Positions 47,019 to 56,500 of a stretch of 64,000 bases of DNA are shown piece after piece; positions within the stretch are counted from its first letter, which is position 1; each line of letters begins with the position of its first letter. The notes under the pieces are model-generated. The model was given only the letters and a program-made list of their open reading frames with translations. It was not told the origin of the DNA and made no database searches. Origin of the DNA: Cognatundibacterium curvum (GTDB lineage: Bacteria > Pseudomonadota > Gammaproteobacteria > Burkholderiales > Burkholderiaceae_D); contig NZ_JACOGD010000003.1 of NCBI RefSeq assembly GCF_014284235.1, forward strand, positions 419,082-483,081, read 5' to 3'. The position numbers were made by a program, and so were the translations under genes.

Positions 47019-50000
47019 ATGTCATCAAATTCATCTAAACAAAAATCCCCGAATAAGCCCGCGCCTGTGACCCTGGATGGTCTGGCCGGTTTGCGCGATC
47101 TGCGTACCCAGTTAAGGCAACAGGCTCAGGCTGCTGAGCCTGCGCCGCAGACCAGAAAAAACGACGCATCTGCTGCACAAAAGCCAGACAACGTGCGTGC
47201 TAAGAGTGCTGGCCAGGCCAGTAAGCCGCGGCCAGGCCAGTCTGCGGCTGGCTCAAAAGCGTATCCGCAGCAAAAAACTGCTGTGCCTTCAGCTCAATCC
47301 CCGGCGCCTGCCAAGTCTGAAGCTCAGCGCATACGTAATCCCTTGCCAGAAATTACATTTCCGGAAGAATTGCCGGTGTCAGGCAGGCGCGAAGAAATCG
47401 CAGCAGCCTTGCGTCAGCATCAGGTCATCATCGTCTGTGGTGAGACCGGCTCCGGTAAAACCACTCAGTTGCCTAAGATCTGCCTGGAACTGGGGCGTGG
47501 TCTGCATGGCTTGATCGGCCACACCCAGCCACGCCGGATTGCCGCTTCCTCGACCGCGAAGCGTATCGCGCAAGAGTTGAATTCGCCGCTGGGTGAGCAT
47601 GTAGGGTTTAAGGTGCGCTTTACCGACACCCTGAGTCAGGGTGCATCGGTCAAGCTGATGACGGACGGGATATTGCTGGCAGAAACCCAGACCGATCCTC
47701 TGCTGCGCCAGTACGACACCATCATTATCGATGAGGCGCATGAACGCAGCCTGAACATTGACTTTTTGCTCGGCTATCTGAAGCAATTGCTGCCTAAGCG
47801 TCCTGATCTGAAGCTCGTCATCACCTCAGCTACTATCGATGCCCAGCGCTTTGCGCGGCATTTTGCTGAACCAGTTGCGGCTGGGCAGGAAGCCAGGCCT
47901 GCGCCGGTCATCGAGGTGTCGGGGCGCTTGTATCCGGTCGAATTGCGCTATCGCCCGGTGCAGCAATCAGAGAAAGATAAAGAACGTGACCTGATGACCG
48001 CGATCACTGATGCGGTCGATGAGTTATGTCGTATCGGTTCCGGCGACGTGCTGGTGTTCCTGCCCGGCGAACGAGAGATCCGCGATGCGGCTGAGGCTTT
48101 ACGCAAACACCATCCGCCGCATGTGGAAATCCTGCCGCTGTTTGCGCGGCTTTCTGCGCAAGAGCAGGAAAGGGTGTTTAAGAGTTCGAATGCGCGCCGT
48201 ATCGTGTTAGCCACCAATGTGGCGGAAACCTCGCTGACTGTGCCTGGTATACGCTTCGTGGTCGATACCGGACTGGCGCGTGTCAAGCGCTACAGTTATC
48301 GCAATAAAGTCGAGCAATTGCAGGTCGAGGCGATTGCGCAGTCGGCCGCCAATCAGCGCGCAGGCCGTTGCGGTCGTGTCGCTGCGGGTGTGTGTATCCG
48401 TTTGTTTGATGAACAGGATTTCCAGCAGCGCCCGCCATTTACCGAGCCTGAGATTTTGCGTTCCTCGCTGGCCGCAGTCATCTTGCGTATGAAGTCGCTG
48501 CGTCTGACCGATGTGGAGACTTTCCCATTCATCGAGCCGCCCTTGGGCCGTGCCATCGCTGATGGCTACCAGTTATTGCAAGAGCTGGGCGCGATGGATG
48601 AAAGTAATCAGTTGACGCCGGTGGGCCGTCAGCTGGCGAAGCTGCCGCTGGACCCACGAGTGGGGCGTATGATCCTGGCGGCGCGCGATCATCAGGCCTT
48701 GCACGAGGTATTGATTATCGCTTCTGCTTTATCGGTGCAAGACCCGCGTGACCGGCCTATGGAAGCGCAGGCGGCGGCCGATCAGGCGCATAAAAAATTT
48801 GCCGATGAAAAATCAGAATTCCTGTCGTATCTGAAAATCTGGACCTGGTTTGAAGACGCGATTGAGCACAAGAAGACTAATCGTCAGTTACAGGATAATT
48901 GCCGCTCCAATTTCCTGAGTCAGATGCGTTTGCGCGAATGGCGCGAGGTGTATTCGCAATTGCTGACCATAGTGAAAGAGCAGGGCTGGCGGCTGAATGA
49001 AACACCGGCTACCTATGAGCAGTTACACCTGTCGCTGCTGACGGGTTTGCTTGGCAATATAGGATATAAATCTGACGAAGAAGCGCATTATCTGGGCGCA
49101 CGTGGCATCCGCTTTTATATCTGGCCCGGTTCCAGTCTGGCCAAAAAAGCCGGACGCTGGATTATGTCAGCTGAATTAGTGGATACCTCGCGTCTGTATG
49201 GTCGCTGCATCGCACAGATACAGCCGGAATGGCTGGAAAAAATCGGTGGCCATTTGCTCAAAAAATCTTATGGCGAGCCGCGCTGGGAAAAGCGCAGCGG
49301 GCAAGTCAGTGCGTTTGAGCGTGCCACGTTATATGGTCTGGTGGTCTATAGCCAGCGCCGTATTCAGTATGGTCACTACCATCCGGTCGAAGCACGCGAG
49401 ATATTTATACGAGAGGCCCTGGTCGGTGGCGAATTCGATACACGCGCACCGTTTTTTGCCTACAACCAGAAACTGGTGCGTGAAATTGAAAATCTGGAGC
49501 ACAAGTCGCGCAGGCTGGATGTGCTGGTGGATGATGAGTTAATTGTCGCGTTTTACGATCAGCATCTCCCGGCCGATGTCTGGAATGCGGTCTTGTTTGA
49601 GCAATGGCATAAAGAGGCGACCAGCAGCAATCCCAAACTGCTATATCTGAATAAAGATGAGTTGATGCGGCATGAAGCGGCTGGCGTTACGACCGATCTG
49701 TTCCCGAAAACCATGCAGGTATCGGGTGTCGCTTTGCAGCTTAGTTACCACTTTGAACCCGGCAGTGCGCGCGATGGCGTGACATTAACGGTACCCTTGT
49801 TTTCACTGAATCAGGTCTCGGCTGATCGTGCCGAATGGCTGGTGCCGGGTATGCTGAAAGAAAAGGTGCATTTGCTGATTAAATCACTGCCGCAAAAAAT
49901 CCGGCGCCATTGCGTGCCCTTGCCTGATTATGCGGCGGGATTTTGTGAGCGCGTTGAGCAGGGTAAGGGCAACTTCCTGGATGCGGTGATTGCGGATATC

Positions 50001-51194
50001 CGCGAGCAGACTGGCTTGATGTGTAAAACCACCGACTTTAAATTTGAATTACTGCCCGCCCATCTGACCATGAATTTCAAGGTGGTGGATGAGCATGGCC
50101 GTCAGCTTGAGATGGGACGGAATCTCGCGCATTTACGCGCAGAGTTCGGTACTCAGGCACGCGAAAGTTTTCAAAAATTAGCGAGTGCCGAAAAACTGGC
50201 CTTGTTAGAAGGTGGCGCGCCACAAGCAGCGGCGAGCGCTGGCAAAGGTGCAGGCAAACCAGCGCCGCAGTCAGCTGCGCCATCCGGCAAGCAAGGTGCA
50301 GCAAGCAGTGTGCAGTCAGCCGCACCGGCCTTATATCAGCAAGAAAATCTGACTGCCTGGACCTTTGATAGTCTGCCCGAATTGCTGGAAGTGCAGCAGG
50401 GTAAGCAAACCCTGATTGGTTATCCTGCGCTGGTCGATAAGCTCACGCATTGTCATATTGAGGTATTCGATGATCCTGATGAGGCCGCGCGCTATCATCG
50501 TATCGGCCTGCGTCGTCTGTTCGCCTTGCAGCTCAAAGAGCAGGTGAAATTTTTAGAAAAAAATATTCCCGGCTTACAGCAGATGGGCATGCAATTCATG
50601 GCACTGGGTTCGCAGGAAGAATTGCGCGAGCAGATTATTCAGACCGCAATCGAACGCGCCTGTCTGCAGGCGCCTTTGCCTGCCAATTCCGGTGAATTCA
50701 ATATCCGGCGCGAGGAAGGTAAGGCCAGACTGAATTTGCTGGCCAATGAAATCGCACGTCTGGCAGGCTTGATCCTGGCCGAGTTTTATACCTTGCCTAA
50801 AAAGCTGCAGGGCTTGAAAGCGCATCCGCAAGCCCTGGCAGATATCCAAAGTCAGTTGCAGTCGCTGATCACTAAGCGCTTCATCGCTGAGAATGAATTC
50901 AGTCAGCTTGCGCATTTTCCACGCTATCTGAAAGCCATCAATGTGCGTATCGATAAGCTGCGCGCTGATCCGGCACGCGATGCGCGGCAACAGGCAGAGT
51001 GGAATGGTGCTGCCCAGGGCTGGCAGCGTACGCCGCGCAAAACGGGCTTAGCCTCAGATATCGATCCTAAGATGCTGGAATACCGCTGGTTGCTGGAAGA
51101 GCTGCGTGTTTCGCTGTTCGCTCAGGAATTGAAAACCCCTATGCCGGTGTCGGTCAAGCGTTTGCAGAAAGTCTGGGAAAGCATGCAGCGTTAA
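47019..51194 (+). CDS. hrpA: ATP-dependent RNA helicase HrpA
   Basis: A 1391-residue DEAH-box helicase. An Ala/Pro/Gln/Lys-rich N-terminus of about 110 residues replaces the more structured enterobacterial one. Walker A GETGSGKTTQLP, DEAHERS and SATIDAQRF, the motif VI region QRAGRCGRV, the HA2 domain, and the DUF3418 C-terminal half are all present. Residues about 1065-1110 form another low-complexity Ala/Gly/Pro/Gln linker inside DUF3418. HrpA resolves stalled or collided ribosomes and processes mRNA in E. coli. A U-less hairpin follows the stop. Confidence 0.92.
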   Translation: MSSNSSKQKSPNKPAPVTLDGLAGLRDLRTQLRQQAQAAEPAPQTRKNDASAAQKPDNVRAKSAGQASKPRPGQSAAGSKAYPQQKTAVPSAQSPAPAKSEAQRIRNPLPEITFPEELPVSGRREEIAAALRQHQVIIVCGETGSGKTTQLPKICLELGRGLHGLIGHTQPRRIAASSTAKRIAQELNSPLGEHVGFKVRFTDTLSQGASVKLMTDGILLAETQTDPLLRQYDTIIIDEAHERSLNIDFLLGYLKQLLPKRPDLKLVITSATIDAQRFARHFAEPVAAGQEARPAPVIEVSGRLYPVELRYRPVQQSEKDKERDLMTAITDAVDELCRIGSGDVLVFLPGEREIRDAAEALRKHHPPHVEILPLFARLSAQEQERVFKSSNARRIVLATNVAETSLTVPGIRFVVDTGLARVKRYSYRNKVEQLQVEAIAQSAANQRAGRCGRVAAGVCIRLFDEQDFQQRPPFTEPEILRSSLAAVILRMKSLRLTDVETFPFIEPPLGRAIADGYQLLQELGAMDESNQLTPVGRQLAKLPLDPRVGRMILAARDHQALHEVLIIASALSVQDPRDRPMEAQAAADQAHKKFADEKSEFLSYLKIWTWFEDAIEHKKTNRQLQDNCRSNFLSQMRLREWREVYSQLLTIVKEQGWRLNETPATYEQLHLSLLTGLLGNIGYKSDEEAHYLGARGIRFYIWPGSSLAKKAGRWIMSAELVDTSRLYGRCIAQIQPEWLEKIGGHLLKKSYGEPRWEKRSGQVSAFERATLYGLVVYSQRRIQYGHYHPVEAREIFIREALVGGEFDTRAPFFAYNQKLVREIENLEHKSRRLDVLVDDELIVAFYDQHLPADVWNAVLFEQWHKEATSSNPKLLYLNKDELMRHEAAGVTTDLFPKTMQVSGVALQLSYHFEPGSARDGVTLTVPLFSLNQVSADRAEWLVPGMLKEKVHLLIKSLPQKIRRHCVPLPDYAAGFCERVEQGKGNFLDAVIADIREQTGLMCKTTDFKFELLPAHLTMNFKVVDEHGRQLEMGRNLAHLRAEFGTQARESFQKLASAEKLALLEGGAPQAAASAGKGAGKPAPQSAAPSGKQGAASSVQSAAPALYQQENLTAWTFDSLPELLEVQQGKQTLIGYPALVDKLTHCHIEVFDDPDEAARYHRIGLRRLFALQLKEQVKFLEKNIPGLQQMGMQFMALGSQEELREQIIQTAIERACLQAPLPANSGEFNIRREEGKARLNLLANEIARLAGLILAEFYTLPKKLQGLKAHPQALADIQSQLQSLITKRFIAENEFSQLAHFPRYLKAINVRIDKLRADPARDARQQAEWNGAAQGWQRTPRKTGLASDIDPKMLEYRWLLEELRVSLFAQELKTPMPVSVKRLQKVWESMQR

Positions 51195-51214
51195 CTGACG
51201 CTGTTCAGCTTGCA

Positions 51215-51252
51215 CCAGAGTGCTGTTGTCAATGCAGGCAGCAGCACTCTGG
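51215..51252 (+). terminator. Hairpin after hrpA
   Basis: CCAGAGTGCTG and CAGCACTCTGG, a perfect 11-bp stem with 16-nt loop, 20 nt after the stop. No T-run, so it may act as a 3'-end stabiliser or with Rho. Confidence 0.45.
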
Positions 51253-51373
51253 TCAAAGAATTCAAACGCAAAGACTGAGTAGCTATGCGGCTGCTGGCGG
51301 CAAATCGGCCTGTAAGCTATATCTGGTGCGGAGTTCTCTGTTGCCTGCCTTCCTCAGACTCTGCGCCAAACCC

Positions 51374-52345
51374 CTAAAATGCAGTGGATTCCACTTTCAC
51401 AGTTTTGTATCTGATGACGGCTTTGGGGCCAAAAAAATACGCATCACATACGATCGCCTGTTCACGGAAAATTTTTGTTTTTTGAAACAGCTGATGCGCT
51501 TGCGGCAAATGGTAATACGGAATGCCCGGCATTAAATGGTGTGACAGGTGAAAGCAATTATTGTAAGGATGGATAAACCAGCGCAGCAGGTTGTTGGTGG
51601 CCACTTCACGACTGCGGCTGAATACGCCGCCAGGTGCTAATGCCCAGTGATCACACAGCGTGCGAAAGGCGGTAAAGCCATGAAATGTGCTGGCGCGCGC
51701 AATGAACCACAGCGCGACAAAAGTCCAGGCAAACTCCCAGCTGATTGCCAGCCCCAAGCTTCCTGTCACAACTGTCCACCAGAGCACGATATAGGCGAAA
51801 GATTCCACGCTTAAGCCATATACAAGCACGCCCAGCGCTGAATAGATCCAGGTGGTTGGGCTAAAAAAGCTTTTCAGAAAAGCGCCGGTCCATGACTTCC
51901 ATGTCGTGCCATACGCAGGCAAAAAACTTTCCGGGTCCTGCTCGCCACCAAGTTTCATGTGGTGCTGCAAATGCACCTCGGTGTAATTGCGAAAATTCGA
52001 CATCATGGGCGGTGCGATCAGGCAATTGGTGATCAGGGTATTGATGGTCACATTGCGACTTAGATTGCGATGCACCGCATCATGTAATAAGTTGCCCAGC
52101 GCGCGCTGGCGACCACCCAGTAGCGGTACTGCGATCAGTGCCAGCCACCAGCTCACTGCATACACCAGCCATACGCAGGCAAATATCAATATCCAATCGG
52201 TGCAGGCATCAGCCAAAGCGCGCCATACATTGATTTTCAGGATGCCCTTCGTGTCCAGGCCTTCTGCCTGTATCTCTTTTCGCAAAAAATGGATGTCTGC
52301 AAATATGCTGGTGCTGCCTTGCGGGGTTGGTGTCACACGGGTCAT
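51374..52345 (-). CDS. Membrane fatty acid desaturase
   Basis: 323 residues. The ATG at 52345 is favoured because TTGGAG is correctly spaced for it and not for the TTG at 52351. The three histidine boxes of the di-iron membrane desaturases are present: HDAVH (HDxxH), HLQHH and HLSHH. Hydrophobic segments lie between and before them (WILIFACVWLVYAVSWWLALI, LWWTVVTGSLGLAISWEF). The substrate lipid cannot be told from the sequence. It is divergent from the PKS gene across 1.17 kb, so it could be an unrelated membrane-lipid enzyme or a tailoring enzyme for the polyketide chain. Confidence 0.88.
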   Translation of the reverse strand: MTRVTPTPQGSTSIFADIHFLRKEIQAEGLDTKGILKINVWRALADACTDWILIFACVWLVYAVSWWLALIAVPLLGGRQRALGNLLHDAVHRNLSRNVTINTLITNCLIAPPMMSNFRNYTEVHLQHHMKLGGEQDPESFLPAYGTTWKSWTGAFLKSFFSPTTWIYSALGVLVYGLSVESFAYIVLWWTVVTGSLGLAISWEFAWTFVALWFIARASTFHGFTAFRTLCDHWALAPGGVFSRSREVATNNLLRWFIHPYNNCFHLSHHLMPGIPYYHLPQAHQLFQKTKIFREQAIVCDAYFFGPKAVIRYKTVKVESTAF

Positions 52346-53307
52346 GCTCAAGACTCCAAAAAGGAAAATTAATCTCTGAAAATGGTATTGGTTTTAAACG
52401 TTTGCTTACTAACACTTTGTCAGCTGAATTCGAGCTAATTGAAAAGCTTTCGTGCGCTGATAAGCGACGGCACTTGTTCTGATGTTGGTCTAGCCTAAGT
52501 GAATCACTCTGCGAATTCAAGTTGGCAGGTTTGACAGATTTTTCCGGAAGAAAATTTTTTCAATATCAGATGTTTCTGCTGGGTATGGAACAGATATGCA
52601 GATCTGAGTGAGCGAGAAAATCATGCTAAGTGTCAATGTTTGCATATCAGAAATGGAAAGTAAGTTTCCTGTTTTTGTTAATCAATTTATTTTCAATCGA
52701 TATTAGTGCCCGGTCACAGTGAACTTCGGTTTTTTTTGTTGCCCGTGATGCTGGTAAGTATCTGTTTCAGAATGTGCTTTAGTGATTTTTATCAATTCGA
52801 AGCTTTATATTTTTCATTTCCAGATGTTCGAAAGTTGCTGTAAGTGAAGCTGGAATTTAGTGTTGGGAAAATTAATATTTCAGTCACAATCGTTTAAGAA
52901 AATGTATCGAAAATGCTACGAAATTTTTTTCGGTCAGACGAAATATTCAGGTCTATTGCTTATTTGAACTGCCGATAATTAAAGATTTTTTTGATTCTAA
53001 TGTTGATTTTTAATGATGGAAAGTACGGAAGCAGCATTTCCTTAATAATCAAAATATCTCTATTTTAAAATAAATTTGCATAGGGGAAATGTACGAGTAT
53101 TTCCCAATTGAATAAATGTTTTCATCATGGAAATTCAATTGTTTCCTTTTGAAAATGTGTCGGGAATTGGTAACAAATTTTCCGTATTTTTATGGAAAAA
53201 ATGATAAATAATGTTTCGGCAATAAGCATGGTGAAAATACAAAATACTTTCCGTTCTATTATTCCTATCAATAGTGCAACGAAACTTTTTTTATCAGGGC
53301 TTAGCCA

Positions 53308-53344
53308 GAAAAATCGGCGCTGAGTGCGGTCGGCGATTTTTTTT
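53308..53344 (+). terminator. Terminator-like hairpin in the PKS upstream region
   Basis: AAAAATCG pairs with CGATTTTT, enclosing a GC-rich loop and followed by T8. It lies upstream of the putative PKS promoter and so may end transcription entering from the left, or act as an attenuator if the start point is further upstream. Confidence 0.45.
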
Positions 53345-53401
53345 CAGATCAGTATTTCCTGACTGAATGAATAGAAAACGCTTTTGCCTTGCTTCTGTTC
53401 T

Positions 53402-53428
53402 TTGACGGGGATTTTGTTTCGCTATACG
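53402..53428 (+). promoter_or_regulatory. Putative sigma70 promoter of the PKS operon
   Basis: TTGACG (53402-53407) and TATACG (53423-53428) with a short 15-bp spacer, about 90 nt before the PKS start. Confidence 0.35.
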
Positions 53429-53518
53429 TGCCGGATGCTGCGTTTTCGTAGATGAAAGTTAACGATAAACGCCAGAATTTTGGAAGTTGCTTTTGTTACT
53501 CAGTTCTACTTTTACTTT

Positions 53519-56500
53519 ATGAATACGCCAACTCACACTCCCGCAGCAATTGCAATTATTGGCTGTTCGGGCCGCTATCCTGGCGGTGCAAATAATTTGG
53601 ATCAACTTTGGAAGCACCTGAAGCAGGGTGTGGATGGCATTTCTCCCGCTAAGGGCGATCGCTGGGATTTGGGTTACCACGATCCGGATGCAGAACGCCC
53701 GCATCGTATTTATGCCTTCGAAGGTGGTTTTCTGGATACCATAGATAGCTTTGACGCTGAGTTTTTTGGCATCTCGCCACGTGAAGCGCGCCAGGTGGAT
53801 CCGCAACAAAGACTGTTACTGGAACTGGCATGGGAAGCGCTGGAAGACGCGAATCTGGTACCGAAAAAACTGGCAGGTACCAATACGGCTGTGTTTGTTG
53901 GTCTGTCGAATCATGATTACGGCGATCTGAGCATTATCCATACTCCGGATGCGTACTCCAATACGGGTATGGCATTGAGTATTGCCTCTAACCGAATTTC
54001 TTACATACTCGACCTGAAGGGGCCGAGCATGACCATCGATACGGCATGTTCATCTGGCATGGTCAGTCTGCACATGGCGTGCAACAGTCTGCTCAGCGGC
54101 GACGCCGATATGGCGTTGGTTGGTGCCGCGAACATGCTGCTCACGCCTTTGCCGTGGATAGGATTTTCTCAGGCTTCTATGCTGGCACCGGATTCGCGTT
54201 GCAAGAGTTTTGATGCAGATGGCGCCGGATATGTCAGGGCTGAAGGCGGAGGCATGCTGCTGTTGAAACCGCTGGCGGCTGCAGAGCGTAACGGTGATCG
54301 TATCCTGGGTGTGATCCTGGCGACCGGGGTGAATTCTGACGGTAAAACGATGGGCATCTCTTTACCGAGTGCCGAAGCACAGGCGCGGCTGTTGCGTGAG
54401 GTGTATAGCAAGGCGGGGGTGAGCCCGGATCAGGTATTTTATGTCGAAGCACATGGCACCGGAACCGCAGTCGGTGATCCGATTGAATGTTCTGCTCTGG
54501 GTGAAATCCTTGGCAGTCAGCGTAGTGGTGATACGCCCTTATATATAGGCTCCATTAAATCGAATATCGGGCACCTGGAGCCTGCTTCCGGAATCGCTGG
54601 CATTACCAAGATACTGCTGTCGTTAAAGCACAGAGAGATTCCTGCGAATTTGCACTTTAATACACCGAATCCAAACATCGATTTTGCTGGCTGGCGGCTT
54701 TCTGTAGTTGACCAGCCACTGGCTCTGCCGGACAGCGCGCAACCACTGGTGTTCGGCGTGAATTCTTTTGGTTTTGGCGGCACCAATGGTCATGCAGTGA
54801 TACAGGAGTATCGTGCAGCAAGCAAACCGGCTGACACGAGTCAGGCAGTTGTAGCCAATGCTCAGGCGCAAAACGCAGACCAGTTATTGCTGCTTTCGGC
54901 GCAGACACCGAAAGCGCTCAAAGCAATGGCGCAACAATGGCTGGACTATTTGAGAGCGCATCCTGACCTCGATTGGGCTACGCTGTGTGCCGCTGCGATT
55001 CACGACCGGACACAGCACGCCTGTCGGCTTGCCTTGCGCGCGGCGACGGTTGCGGCGGCGGTCACTGAACTGGAACAGTATCTGGCAGATACGCCTGGCG
55101 TCGCGGTCAGCGTTGGCCGTGCCTCTGCCACGCAACGCAGTAAAGTGGCCTTTGTATTTTCCGGCAATGGACCGCAATGGCAGGGTATGGCTTGTGGTTT
55201 GATGGCAGCGCACCCCAAATTTGCGGCAGTGATCGCTGAAGTCGATGCACATTTCCAAGCCTTGGCGGGCTGGTCGCTGGTCGATGAATTGCAGCGCGAT
55301 GCAGACAGCTCACGCATGGCGCTGACGGAAGTGGCGCAACCCACTTTATTTGCACTGCAAGTCGGCTTAACCCATATCTTGCGTGATGCTGGCATAGTGC
55401 CGGATGCGGTGTTCGGACATAGCGTCGGTGAGGCTGCTGCTGCTTATGCCTCCGGCGCGTTGACGCTGGCTCAGGCCACTGCCGTCATTTATCACCGTAG
55501 CACAGGTCAGGCGAAAACAGCAGGAACAGGCCGTATGGCTGCCTTGGGTGTGAGTGCTGCAGAGGCTGAACAGGCGATCGCCCACGTGTTGGCTGAGCAA
55601 AGTGGATTTCTCGAAATCGCTGCTATCAATGCACCGCGTGCTGTCACGGTCGCTGGTAGTCCTGATTTGTTGGAGCAGTTGTGCGCAGAGTTGACGGAAG
55701 CCGGTAAATTCGCGCGCATGCTGACGCTGGATTATCCGTTTCATACCACCGCGATGGATTTGATTCGTGATGAACTGTTAGTAAACCTGCACTCATTGCA
55801 GCCTGGTCCATGCACAGTGCCATTTGTTTCCAGCGTTGATGGCATGCTGCTGCAAGGTGAGCAGCTCAATGCTGAATACTGGTGGCGCAATATACGTGAG
55901 CCGGTCCGTTTTTCTGAATGTAGTGTTTATGCCATGCAGGATTTGGGTATCCGGCATTTCATAGAAATCGGTCCGCATCCGGTGTTGCGTGAATATGTGA
56001 ATCAATCTGCGTCAGGTTTGTCCCTGACGGTAATGGCAGTCGGGACTCTGCGCAGGCCGGCAGCGGGCAAGGCGGAGAATGATCTCGATAACCTGTGGTC
56101 AGTAATACTGGCCGCGCATGCGCATGGGATGAGTCATGTCGCAAACACATATCCGGTACCGCTTAAACATCTGGAATTACCTGCCTATCCATGGCAGCGC
56201 GAACGTCATTGGCGCGGCTGGAATTCCATCCCGGATACGATGGCACCTATCCATCGTGAACATCCCTTGCTGGGTTGGCGCGCCGGAACACATGAGGCAC
56301 ACTGGGAAAACACGATAGATCCCAATCTGCATCCATGGTTGCTGGATCACCGTGTGCAGGATGCGCCTGTATTTCCTGCTGCAGCCTATCTGGAAGTCGC
56401 ACTGAGTGCAGCACAAAGGCTGTTGGGTGACACAGTCATTGATATTGAAAATGTCGATATCCTCAAACCTATGGTGATTTCTGATACGCCCGTGCTACAA

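Larger units (their letters stand above)
52346..53518. other. 1.17-kb AT-rich non-coding region upstream of the PKS operon
   Basis: Clearly richer in A/T than its surroundings, with many A and T runs and no open frame with a ribosome binding site. It holds a terminator-like hairpin at 53308-53344 and a putative promoter at 53402-53428. Such regions often mark acquired clusters or H-NS-type silencing targets; that is inference. Confidence 0.55.

Noticed and set aside
52346..53518. Phage or insertion-sequence remnant in the AT-rich region
   Set aside because: No transposase or integrase fragment, terminal inverted repeats or target duplication were found by eye.
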